Positions 53,301-62,100 of a DNA stretch of 64,000 bases are shown one piece after another (position 1 is the stretch's first letter; each line of letters begins with the position of its first letter). Both the position numbers and the translations under genes were made by a program. Location of the stretch: the NCBI GenBank assembly GCA_947447265.1, contig CANFKC010000012.1, positions 1 to 64,000 on the forward strand. Direction: 5' to 3'. The DNA comes from Chitinophagaceae bacterium (GTDB lineage: Bacteria; Bacteroidota; Bacteroidia; Chitinophagales; Chitinophagaceae). The notes beneath the pieces are model-generated. The model was not told the origin of the DNA. It saw only the letters and a program-made list of their open reading frames with translations, and ran no database searches.

Positions 53301-53996
53301 TTATTCGGCAGCAACCAGCCTGAAGCCATTACCGTGAATGTTAACTATTTCTACGCCGCTATCTTCTTTAAGGTATTTACGAAGTTTAGCTATGTAAACG
53401 TCCATACTACGACCGTTAAAGTAAGTATCACTACCCCAAATGCGCTTCAACGCTAATTCGCGTGGTAACAAGTCATTTTTATATTCGCAAAGCATCAACA
53501 ACAACTCGTTCTCTTTTGGAGAAAGGGTGTGTGTATCGGTACCATGCTTTAGTGTACGTAGCTTACTGTTGAAGTGGTAAGAGCCGATGTTGAATTCTAC
53601 AACAGCGTGCTGCTTTTCCTGAATTTCCTGATTGCGCTTCAATACCGCCTTGATCTTGTGCAATAATACATCACTATCGAAAGGCTTAGTGATATAATCA
53701 TCAGCACCCAGTTTGTAACCGGAAAGGATATCTTCTTTCATGCTTTTTGCTGAAAGGAAGAACAAAGGCACATCCGGGTCGTTATTTCTAATTTCTTCAG
53801 CAAGTGTAAATCCGTCCATGTTTGGCATCATCACATCGAGCAGGCAAATATCATATTTTTCGCGACGGAAAGCAGCGAGGCCAAGAATGCCATCACGAGC
53901 GAGTTCCACAACAAAGTCATGAAGTTCCAGGAAGTTTTTCAAAACCTGTCCGAAGTTCGTATCGTCTTCAACTAAGAGAATTTTATTCTTTTCCAT
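53301..53996 (-). CDS. OmpR/PhoB-type response regulator
   Basis: This 231-residue regulator has a receiver domain with the acidic pair D11-D12, phospho-acceptor D54 (LLDVMMPNMDG), S82 and K104 (YITKPFD). A winged-helix trans_reg_C domain follows from about residue 135 (LSPKENELLLMLCEY, then RSMDVYIAKLRKYL and IHGNGFRL). It resembles the RprY-type regulators of Bacteroidetes. No histidine kinase is adjacent, so its sensor lies elsewhere. It is monocistronic. Confidence 0.93.
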   Translation of the reverse strand: MEKNKILLVEDDTNFGQVLKNFLELHDFVVELARDGILGLAAFRREKYDICLLDVMMPNMDGFTLAEEIRNNDPDVPLFFLSAKSMKEDILSGYKLGADDYITKPFDSDVLLHKIKAVLKRNQEIQEKQHAVVEFNIGSYHFNSKLRTLKHGTDTHTLSPKENELLLMLCEYKNDLLPRELALKRIWGSDTYFNGRSMDVYIAKLRKYLKEDSGVEIVNIHGNGFRLVAAE

Positions 53997-54013
53997 ACTG
54001 TTAATTAGTTGTT

Positions 54014-54021
54014 CAAATTTA
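54014..54021 (-). promoter_or_regulatory. Response regulator promoter -7 box TAAATTTG
   Basis: The exact box lies on the minus strand 17 nt upstream of the start at 53996. Confidence 0.55.
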
Positions 54022-54206
54022 ATGCCACTATTATCTTCTGCTATAAAATATTTTGTTAAGACGCAAGTTGCATTGTAGTGTAAATATACTCAAATAACAT
54101 CAGGTGGGTAATGTTTATTGTGGTGGGATAGTTAAGAATAGTTTAAAGAATAATGGTGAATGGTGAATGGTTAATGGTGAATTGGTTGTTGCGGACAGAT
54201 TTGTCA
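54022..54206. other. Low-complexity spacer
   Basis: Contains a short tandem of AATGGTGAATGG (54151-54183) and otherwise nothing coding. Confidence 0.45.
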
Positions 54207-54413
54207 CCTTTTTAGAAAGTTAACAAATCGGCTGTGGTTGCGTTCAGTAGGGTAGGTGTCGCAAACTTTTAAAGTGTCGGACACCTATTTGTGCGATGCA
54301 ACTTCCGTATTCGTGGTGTATATTCGTAAACCGGGAATATGATTTTTGCTGTTGATGATTCTCCGGCAGGGAGGCCAGTAGCCACTGTGACGTAGTCAGG
54401 GAGACTACGCCAG
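54207..54413 (+). repeat. Dispersed repeat E, copy 1
   Basis: A 207-bp element repeated at 55153-55359 with high identity (offset 946 bp), including a hairpin-forming AGGTGTC...GACACCT and the shared block GATTCTCCGGCAGGGAGG. It lies just upstream of the BamE-like gene. Confidence 0.85.
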
Positions 54414-54460
54414 GCTAGTAAACGCAAAGCAGCTGGACTTACTAAAATGAAATAGAGAAT

Positions 54461-54766
54461 ATGAAATATTTGGCAGCGTTAATTTGTTGTATAGTACTAG
54501 TAGTTTCTGTCTATATATTTTACGACAGGCACCTTAGTAGTGATGCTAATGTGGGTAGCTATCATAGAATGAAAGCAAAGGGGTTATCAATAGGCATGAG
54601 CAAAAGAGAAATGTTGGGTATTATGGGGAGTCCTGATACACTATATTTTAGCGATGGTAAAGAGGTCATATTCTATACGACTCATGATAGAAGCAATATG
54701 TATATAATAGTGGTGTTTGACAGCACTAAGCGAATTCTCGAACTTCATGGAATCGAAAGAGAATAA
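54461..54766 (+). CDS. BamE/SmpA-like small anchored protein
   Basis: This 101-residue protein has an N-terminal span or signal (YLAALICCIVLVVSVYIFY) and a compact domain whose pattern (GMSKREMLGIMGSPDTL, then VIFYTTHDRSNMYIIVVFD) resembles the SmpA/OmlA/BamE fold (helix-turn followed by beta strands). BamE assists outer-membrane protein assembly, but many proteins of this fold have unrelated roles. It is flanked by direct copies of repeat E on both sides and has no exact promoter box. Confidence 0.55.
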   Translation: MKYLAALICCIVLVVSVYIFYDRHLSSDANVGSYHRMKAKGLSIGMSKREMLGIMGSPDTLYFSDGKEVIFYTTHDRSNMYIIVVFDSTKRILELHGIERE

Positions 54767-54977
54767 CCTCTAATTTCTTCCCTATATTAATTGAACAAAT
54801 TGCTGGTGTGTTGTTTACTCGAAGAGACGCTTACGTTCGTTTATTTTGTTGAGCTGGGGAAATAGTGCAACGCTGGGTAAAATAATGGGCGCCATAGGCA
54901 CTACCACATTGTAGCTAAAACGGAACCCCAATAGCTCTTTCTGCATAGCGGTCCACCCTATATTAGCTTGTATAGGG

Positions 54978-55090
54978 TAGCACCTACGGCGCATAATCTT
55001 AAAAAGATGGCGGTACTACAGAGCGGTAACCCCTAAGGGGCATTACAAATTATAACGAGGGCAAATGAGGGTACGCTGTAGCTTTTGCAC
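54978..55090 (+). repeat. Dispersed repeat D, copy 3
   Basis: Shares ordered blocks with 12356-12466 (other strand): CACCTACGG, ATGGCGGT, CTACAGAGCGGTAACCC and CAAATTATAACGA. Confidence 0.7.
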
Positions 55091-55152
55091 GATGGGAGTT
55101 TCCATTTACTTATAGCAGGTGTATTTTTTGTGTAAGGTAGGTCGATTTGGGG

Positions 55153-55359
55153 CCTTTTTATAAAGTTGACAAATCGGCTGTGGTTGCGTTCAATAGCGTA
55201 GGTGTCGCAAACTTTTAAAGTGTGGGACACCTATTTGTGTGATGCAACTTTCGTATTGGTTGTGTATATTCGTAAACTGGGAATATGATTTTTGCTGTTG
55301 ATGATTCTCCGGCAGGGAGGCCAGTAGCCGCGATGGCGTAGTGAGGGTGACTGCGCAAA
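55153..55359 (+). repeat. Dispersed repeat E, copy 2
   Basis: Direct repeat of 54207-54413. Small differences (for example AAGTTGAC versus AAGTTAAC, and a diverged right end) show that it is not a fresh duplication. Confidence 0.85.
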
Positions 55360-55563
55360 GCTTGGTATAAAACCAAACCTGAACAAAAAATACTTGCTGA
55401 AACCAATCAGGTTTAGTGTCTGCAAATGTCAGTGTTTCAATAGTAACACTGATTTAACTATCTGTTTTCTAAAAAACGAGAAAGGCCCTAACCATTTTCC
55501 ATTTTTTACTTACTATTGCTGTTTACCTGAGTGTCTATTGTTTCCTAAACTAAATTCACAATT

Positions 55564-56103
55564 GTGGGCAGAGTATTTCTGATTGTTTTAATTTTCGTAA
55601 GTTTCCCTGTTTTCGGGCAAGATGCGCCTAAGAATGAGATCACAATACCATCGGCTGAGTCGGATATTGCTGCTAACGGAGAACTTATCTCTAATGTTAT
55701 CTTCAACAACATCATTACCGGGAAACTGAAAATGTATGCCAACCAGGAGTGTACCATGCCTCTCGCAATAAAGGCAATTAAAAAGGCCTGTACTGATACC
55801 GTGAGAATTACAGTGATCGATAAGAAAAACGGCGACGTAACCGGCTGGAAAAAGGTACCAAGAATGCATGAACCCGGGTTGCTTACACACCTTCGTATCT
55901 ATAACCCGACGAAAGCTCCGGCCGGTGCTTCAGATAAACTCACATTTGGCTACATGATCCCAACCTTCACGCAATCTGATATTATTACCGGATACAAAAC
56001 CATCGGCTATCTTAAATACGAGGATCTGAACAGCATTATTGTTCCCTTCGAAAAGAAAAACTACAGCACCTATTTTGACAGGCAGCTAAAGGAGCAGATG
56101 TAA
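55564..56103 (+). CDS. Exported protein, possibly GldN-like
   Basis: This 179-residue protein has a signal peptide (MGRVFLIVLIFVSFPVFGQ) starting at GTG 55564; a stop just upstream excludes an earlier start. The middle part (IFNNIITGKLKMYANQECT, then RITVIDKKNGDVTGWK) loosely resembles the repeated pattern of GldN, a periplasmic T9SS component, but the protein is shorter than GldN and this likeness is weak. It sits in the repeat-rich 54-58 kb zone. Confidence 0.5.
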   Translation: MGRVFLIVLIFVSFPVFGQDAPKNEITIPSAESDIAANGELISNVIFNNIITGKLKMYANQECTMPLAIKAIKKACTDTVRITVIDKKNGDVTGWKKVPRMHEPGLLTHLRIYNPTKAPAGASDKLTFGYMIPTFTQSDIITGYKTIGYLKYEDLNSIIVPFEKKNYSTYFDRQLKEQM

Positions 56104-56341
56104 GGAACGATAACGTCACTGAGGAAGCCCGCTTCTGCTCAGCGTATTCAGTTTGTTCCAAAAAGAAAAACAGCAGATTGGCTTGGCCGACCGACTATGT
56201 CCCGGCGGTGGCCAATCTCATGATTGGGGTAATTATACTCACTTAGATTTACAGGAGGTTTCTGTTGCTGTAACAGGTTAGCTTGTAGGGAGAAACGCGG
56301 CCGCTGTGAAGTAATCTTTACAAGTAGAAAACAGGAGTGAA

Positions 56342-56674
56342 ATGAAAGAACTAAAAATAATGGCCGAATATGAGTGTTTTCCAACCTGGCTAAAAGACAC
56401 AGGTGATGCCATATTTGAAAATATCGCTATCGACAACCTGCCAATTTCCGAACAACTAAAAGTGAAAATGAAGGAATGGGATGCAACTTATCAAAGCACC
56501 TATAATGCAGAAACTCCGCAGGATTCCGGATTTACATCGAATTCGGAAGAGGAGATATTTGAAAAGGATGGTTTAGCATTAGCAAAGGAGATAAATAGCG
56601 AGTTAGGGTCTGATTTTGTGGTTAGTTATCGCAATAGGATGAAAGGGATAACTTTGTATCCTCTTTATTATTAA
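56342..56674 (+). CDS. Small acidic soluble protein, unknown
   Basis: This 110-residue protein is acidic with no signal peptide. The pattern MAEYECFPTWL, LPISEQLKVKMKEWDATYQ and DSGFTSNSEEEIFEKDGLA is found in a widespread group of small uncharacterised proteins; their presence in repeat-rich zones suggests immunity or toxin-neutralising roles, but nothing here proves it. Met7 is an alternative start. Operon context is unclear; the next gene begins 62 bp later with its own promoter. Confidence 0.55.
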   Translation: MKELKIMAEYECFPTWLKDTGDAIFENIAIDNLPISEQLKVKMKEWDATYQSTYNAETPQDSGFTSNSEEEIFEKDGLALAKEINSELGSDFVVSYRNRMKGITLYPLYY

Positions 56675-56721
56675 CTTTTATAGGGAGATAAAAATGAGGA
56701 ACGTTACGCCAAGCCAGGGCT

Positions 56722-56729
56722 TAAATTTG
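56722..56729 (+). promoter_or_regulatory. Promoter -7 box TAAATTTG
   Basis: The exact TAnnTTTG box lies 7 nt before the ATG of the membrane protein at 56737, so the transcript would be leaderless or nearly so. Confidence 0.6.
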
Positions 56730-56736
56730 TCAGTAT

Positions 56737-57105
56737 ATGTATTCGTTTATATTTTACAGGTTCTATCGTCTATGCTATAGAGGCAAGAATGCAAGTATAG
56801 CTGACTTCGCAGCCTTGTTTCTAATGTCGTATGTATTGTATGTTAACTTATATGCTTTGCAAGTTTACGTTGAGGCGCATTCTTATCTTCCCGTTGATAT
56901 TTTGTGGAACAGACCAGTCATAGAGTATTTTGTTTGTGGAGTGCTTTTTCTTAATTTGTTGTATTTTTCAAAAAAAAGAGTAGCAAAGATAATCTCCAGA
57001 TATAGCGATGAACGTGAAGTGAAGAGCAGAATTTGGGCAGTTGGTATTATTTGCTATACTATTGCTAGTCACTTTCTTTTTTTCTTCTTGTTGAAATTTA
57101 ATTGA
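56737..57105 (+). CDS. Small polytopic membrane protein, unknown
   Basis: This 122-residue protein has three or four hydrophobic spans (ADFAALFLMSYVLYVNLYAL, VIEYFVCGVLFLNLLYF and the C-terminal IWAVGIICYTIASHFLFFF), joined by basic loops. No motif or family is recognised. It could partner the preceding acidic protein, but they have separate promoter signals. Confidence 0.5.
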   Translation: MYSFIFYRFYRLCYRGKNASIADFAALFLMSYVLYVNLYALQVYVEAHSYLPVDILWNRPVIEYFVCGVLFLNLLYFSKKRVAKIISRYSDEREVKSRIWAVGIICYTIASHFLFFFLLKFN

Positions 57106-57149
57106 GATGGCGATGACCGTTGTTTAGTCCAGACTGTGTAAAATTGTGT

Positions 57150-57341
57150 TATGACTGGCGTTACAAACGCCATTTCGTAGCATCCGCATTACAAATGCGG
57201 ACGAGCGAGGGACTGGTAGCCGACGTGACTTAGTAAGAAGACGATGCTAAGCTTGGATAAAGTTTTTTTAGGACTGGCGTTACAAACGCCCTCCCTGGCA
57301 TCCGCCATTACGTAGTCAAGGAGACTACGCCAAACTTTGGT
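57150..57341 (+). repeat. Dispersed repeat F, copies 1 and 1b
   Basis: Hairpins GGCGT-TACAA-ACGCC and CCGCAT-TACAA-ATGCGG share one loop. The block occurs at 57152-57235 and again in shortened form from 57273, followed by a segment resembling the right end of repeat E (GTAGTC with GACTAC). Confidence 0.75.
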
Positions 57342-57782
57342 TTAAATTTTTAAGTATAGATCCTGATCTACTTCTTTCCCATTTAGAATATCTACGAGAA
57401 GACATAACATTTTTTCAACCACAATCTTTTCGACTTTCCTACCACTCCATATTTTTGCCCCATTGTCATCTATGTATTCATTTAATCTATCTAAAGCAAT
57501 TATACTATCTTCATGCTGGATCTGATTTTTGACTTGTTCGACTGCTCGCAGAATTATTGCCAGTCGATCATCATCAACAATAAATGCATCCAATCTCAAG
57601 CTGGTGAATCCTACGAAGTATCCGTAGCTATTGTCCCTTAAATCGCTACCATATTCTTCAAGCCACCGTGGCATAGACTCAATTTTCATAATCTCCAGAT
57701 ACAGATAAGCAGCAATTACGCATATAGGATTATCGTAAGTCCAGAATCCATTCCCTTTATATTGTATATAACTACTCGCCAT
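57342..57782 (-). CDS. Small acidic protein of unknown function
   Basis: This 146-residue cytosolic protein is acidic and helix-rich with a YGNGFWTYDNP-like N-terminus (YKGNGFWTYDNP) and RWLEEYGSDLRDNSYGYFVGFTS, then LAIILRAVEQVKNQI. The start ATG at 57782 is preferred over the in-frame TTG at 57791. It is flanked on both sides by repeat F in the same orientation. The isolated, repeat-bracketed position and compact size are reminiscent of immunity genes of polymorphic toxins, but no toxin partner is in the window. Confidence 0.55.
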   Translation of the reverse strand: MASSYIQYKGNGFWTYDNPICVIAAYLYLEIMKIESMPRWLEEYGSDLRDNSYGYFVGFTSLRLDAFIVDDDRLAIILRAVEQVKNQIQHEDSIIALDRLNEYIDDNGAKIWSGRKVEKIVVEKMLCLLVDILNGKEVDQDLYLKI

Positions 57783-57935
57783 TGGTACCAATTAAAATTA
57801 TTTTACTCATTTGTCTTTAAAATTTGTTTTCTAATAATCCATTATTTATTTTTCATACTATCGCTGAAATAACGCAAGTCTACCCGCTGTGATGTAGTCG
57901 AGGACACAATGCTAAGTTGGGGTAAAATTGTTTTA
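57783..57935. other. Spacer before repeat F copy 2
   Basis: AT-rich upstream region of the minus-strand gene with a near-consensus -7 box (TAATTTTA on the minus strand), then a segment resembling the right end of repeats E and F (GATGTAGTCGAGGACAC). Confidence 0.4.
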
Positions 57936-58112
57936 TGACTGGCGTTACAAACGCCATTCCGTAGCATCAGCATTACAAATGCGGACGAGTGAGGGACTGG
58001 CAGCCCACGTGACCTATTCAGTAGACAATGCTAAGCGGGGTAAAATGTTTTACGACTGGCGTTGCAAACGTGCTCTCGTGGCATTCGCATTACAAATACG
58101 GACGAGTGAGGA
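57936..58112 (+). repeat. Dispersed repeat F, copies 2 and 2b
   Basis: Same hairpins and loop as copy 1 (57938 onward), with a second degraded unit from 58058 (CGT-TGCAA-ACG) and substitutions that partly preserve pairing. Confidence 0.75.
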
Positions 58113-58142
58113 ATGGTTTTGAAAAGGCTATGCAACAATGGG

Positions 58143-59177
58143 TTAGAAACGCGGACAAGCATACATTTTTCGTGCACCGCCATTTTTATAGTAGTTGCCA
58201 CCCCAGATAAGTGAGAATTCGAGCGCACCATAAGAACCATTGTATGGCGAAAGCGTAGAAAGGGTAAAGTCATAGCTGCCTGTAAACTGCAGTCCGCCAA
58301 ATTGATAACCCAGAACACCTATCAGCGCATCTTTCCACCTTTCATAAACGCCAATGAGCAGTTGAGAAGCTTTGCCATCTTTTTCGCTATTCAGATTAAT
58401 GCGCGATGAACTACCAAAAATAAGTTCAGAGGCGCTGTTTTGGGTAGTGTAATAAATGGATGGTGTAAGTATTACATCTGGTCCGGCTTTTATTACAAAG
58501 TCGAGGTTACCCGTTGGTCGTAAGTTAACGGTGTTCACTTTGCCATAAAAACTCTCATTCGGTTTATTAATGTTTGTGAAGCCGCCACCTAATTTAATAT
58601 ACAAACCTTCGTTCGGGAAAATAGAAAGATTGAACCCGGCCGCTACAGTAGTGAAATTTGTTTTGAGCACACCCACTTTCTCGCCGTTAGGTAAGTGCTG
58701 ATTGAAGGTAAATCCATCCCACTGTGCATCAAACGATAGATTGTCGTAGTTCACGCTGCGCTGCACATAAGCTGCCGAGCCGCCAAAAGAGAGTAAAGAT
58801 GTCGCGCTCAAGTGTAAATGATAAGCTATTGACCCTTGCACCTGCATTAACGACAAGTCGCCATTACCAGCCTTATCGTTGAATATTGCGCCGCCAATAC
58901 CTACCCAGTTGGGATGGTCGCCTTCGCGGTTACCGCCTAGTTTAAAATCTCCGAATGCTGAGGTTGTATTGAAGGGCACGGGTAATGTCGCCCATTGATT
59001 GCGGTAGTTGGCTCCTAAACGGAAATCATACTCCGGCATAAGCCCGGTATTAGCCGGGTTAAGCAACAATGGCGCATTATAATACTGGCTGAAGTGCATA
59101 CTTTGCGCATGAACACCCCATGCCGCGCAAAGGCAAGCCAAAATAACCATTAGGGAAATATTCCTTGTCCGCCTCAT
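58143..59177 (-). CDS. PorP/SprF-family outer membrane protein of the T9SS
   Basis: This 344-residue beta-barrel-like protein has a signal peptide (cleaved near VHAQ) and the family opening HFSQYYNAPLLLNPANTGL. A sequence of amphipathic strands (for example FRLGANYRNQWATLPVPFNT and AIGGAIFNDKAGNGDLSL-type) fits the PorP/SprF family, which works with the T9SS to export or anchor specific cargo. Its start overlaps the stop of the cargo gene by four bases (ATGA), so the two are translationally coupled. SprF-like proteins typically serve the neighbouring SprB-like type B cargo. Confidence 0.92.
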   Translation of the reverse strand: MRRTRNISLMVILACLCAAWGVHAQSMHFSQYYNAPLLLNPANTGLMPEYDFRLGANYRNQWATLPVPFNTTSAFGDFKLGGNREGDHPNWVGIGGAIFNDKAGNGDLSLMQVQGSIAYHLHLSATSLLSFGGSAAYVQRSVNYDNLSFDAQWDGFTFNQHLPNGEKVGVLKTNFTTVAAGFNLSIFPNEGLYIKLGGGFTNINKPNESFYGKVNTVNLRPTGNLDFVIKAGPDVILTPSIYYTTQNSASELIFGSSSRINLNSEKDGKASQLLIGVYERWKDALIGVLGYQFGGLQFTGSYDFTLSTLSPYNGSYGALEFSLIWGGNYYKNGGARKMYACPRF

Positions 59178-62100
59178 CGTAGTAATGTTATATTTCCTTT
59201 TAACAATTTGCTGGTACTGTCAATAAACGTTACGCTCAGCACATAACCATAGGCATCAACAGGTTGTGGCTGTCCTTTGTAAGAGCCATCCCAACCAATT
59301 TCTTTACTTGTGGTTTCAAATATCAATTCGCCCCAACGGTTGTATATCTTCAGATCGAGCGATTTAATTGCAGCGCCCCTTACATAAAGTATATCGTTTT
59401 CTCCATCGCCATTCGGGCTAAAGCCGGTTGGCAGCCCAATAATTGGTACTACCTCTGCGGGTACTTCTCTACACGCCACTGACGGGCAGTTGCTGTTGTT
59501 GTATGCTGTAAGACAAACTCTGTAAGTGCCGGTTTTACTAAACTGGTGCACCGGATTTGTTTCAAGGCTTGATGTTGCATCTCCAAAATCCCATGAATAG
59601 CGGTTGGCATTTATTGATAGGTTGGTAAATTTCGTTGGCACGTTGGCCTCCGGCGTCACAGGAATAAACGAGAAATTAGCGGTAGGCCCTGCAATAACTC
59701 TAATTATTCTGGTAAAAGTGTCCGAGCCGTTACATGCGGCAGGGTTGGCTACGATTACGGTAACTGTGTAAGTACCCACCGCGGCAAACGTATGGGTAGG
59801 GGTGCTTCCCGTAGAAGTAAAGCCATCACTGTAAGTCCAGGTTATCGTTGTAGCATTTTGAAAATCGACTGTCGGCGTAAACGGCGTCCCCAGGCAAAGG
59901 GAATCCGGAATAATAAAGGAACCGGAAACATTAAACCCATGTATTCGGACCGTCAATTTGAATGAATCAGGTGAATTACAAGCAGATGTATCTGTCATTA
60001 CAAGTGTTACTACATAATAACCGGAATCAGAATAGTTATGAATTGGTGGATTGGGTCCCGAGTAGGTTGTTCCATCACCAAAATTCCAATCGAAGGTTGT
60101 ATACGCTGTAATGCCAGTTGATGCGTTGGTAAATGTAACATTGTATGGTCCGCAACTATCATTCACAACGTAGGTAAAGCCAGGGTGAATAGCGCCAGTA
60201 TCGACAACTATCACTAACTGCATGGTATCGTTAGTAACGAAGCACGCATTGCTGTTGGCCGCAGTAAGGGTAACCGTATAAACACCTGAGGCTGTAAAAA
60301 TATGGGTAGGGGAGAAGGTGGTATCGATAACACTGCCATCGCCGTAATCCCAACGGAAACTCAGGCCGTTAAGCGTGTGGTTGGCAAAGTTAACAGTAAG
60401 CGGTGCGCAGCCACTGGTGCTTGGCCCTGCCACTATATGAATTTCAACCGGGCCAAGGTCGAAGGCTATTTTCAGGGCACCTTCGTTGCAATTGGTACTG
60501 GAGTCAACTTCGCTCCATGCGCCGGTTGTAGTAGGGTACGGACCTGTGCAAGGCGTAGAACCTGCAACAAACGGGCCACCGCAGCTTGCGCAAATACCCT
60601 GGTAAATAATACCATGTTTATCAAAGCGGCTTGTACCACCATCCACGTGCTCGCCATAGCCGGTAAATGTGCAGCTTCTGCCATAGTAAGTGGCATACCT
60701 GAGCGTTGCAAGGTTGGCACCGAACACAATAAAGTAGAAGTCGCTACCGTCTGTTGTAGAATCCACGCAACCACTTGTATAAGGCATACCGGTGCAATCG
60801 CCGCTCGGTACACCGCTGATACCCAGGTTGCCGCCCCAGCCCGAAACATATACATTCGAGCAGGTATCAACCAGGAAGGCAACAGGTGAAATGTTAGAAT
60901 GCGATGGCGCACCGGAACCAAAAACCGTCGAAACCAGGTTTGTAGTGAGGTTCCTGTCCATCTTCATGATGAACTGCGTAGAATTCGGATTGGAGTATAC
61001 ACCGCTGGTAACAGGGAAAGTACCTCCAATCGATTGCCCCATTACGTATACATCGTTAGTAGGGTATATCTGTATGCCATATACCTGATCAAGACCAGAT
61101 GTGCCGACATAAGTGCTTTTTTGAATCGCATAGGTTCCACTATTCAGGAACTTGGTGACGAATCCATCAGCGCCACCGCCCTGATAGGTCGTGTGTAACG
61201 CTCCGGCCGTGGTAGGGAAATTGGTACTCATAGTACCCCCTGCGGCATAAATATATTGCTGCAAACTATCGAATGCCAAAACATATGCGGCATCAGCCTG
61301 GTTACCACCCAGGTAAGTACTCCAGATCAGGCTACTGCAATTTGGGTTCAATTTGAATACCACACCATCCTGACTACCTGAAAGGGTAGTAGAGGTAGCA
61401 GTAGAAGTTGTTGGGAAATTCGTTGACATTGTGCAACCGGCAACATAGATGTTTCTTGAATTATCTACCTGCACCTCGCTACGGGCGTCATCGCCATAAT
61501 TGTATTTTAATTCACCATAATAATATTCTGTAGAGTCGTAGTTCACGCAATCGTTACCAGTGCCACCCAAATAGGTAGAGCCCATTAGGGCAGTGCCGGT
61601 TGGATTTAAAGAAGTAACCACAACATCCCAACCACCATGGTTGGTGCTTTGATAAGCGGTACTGGAAACAGGATAATTAGTGGAAAGCGTTCTGCCCGCT
61701 ATAACAAGGTTACCAGCTCCATCAACAATCATACTATGCGGATGTTCATTTTGTGCACCGCCGATGTAGGTAGCATATATTCTGGATGTACCAAGCGGAT
61801 TGTATTTAATAATGGATATATCAGCAGCGTAGGCCAATACCAGACCTCCTGCTATGGTAGTAGTTCCACCACCCCAATACGTTTGAAATGCGCCCGTTGA
61901 GACAGGGAAATGCTCGGAAAACGAATTTACATTCACCAGGCCACCGGCATAAAAATTACCCGCATTATCGTAAGTGGCAGTGTAGCCCCAGTTATCAGCA
62001 GTGGAACCGGTAAGTGTGCTGAATACTACTGTAGGGTCAATGATAAGCATTTTACTGTGGTCATAATCATTGGGGAATTCAAAAGTGAGGTGATTGTCCT

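Larger units (their letters stand above)
54767..55563. other. Repeat-rich spacer
   Basis: About 800 bp without a credible gene. It contains repeat D copy 3 and repeat E copy 2; the remainder carries only short spurious frames. Confidence 0.5.

Noticed and set aside
57928-58122. Plus-strand 64-codon frame
   Set aside because: Its two near-identical halves are just the two units of repeat F translated; no start context.
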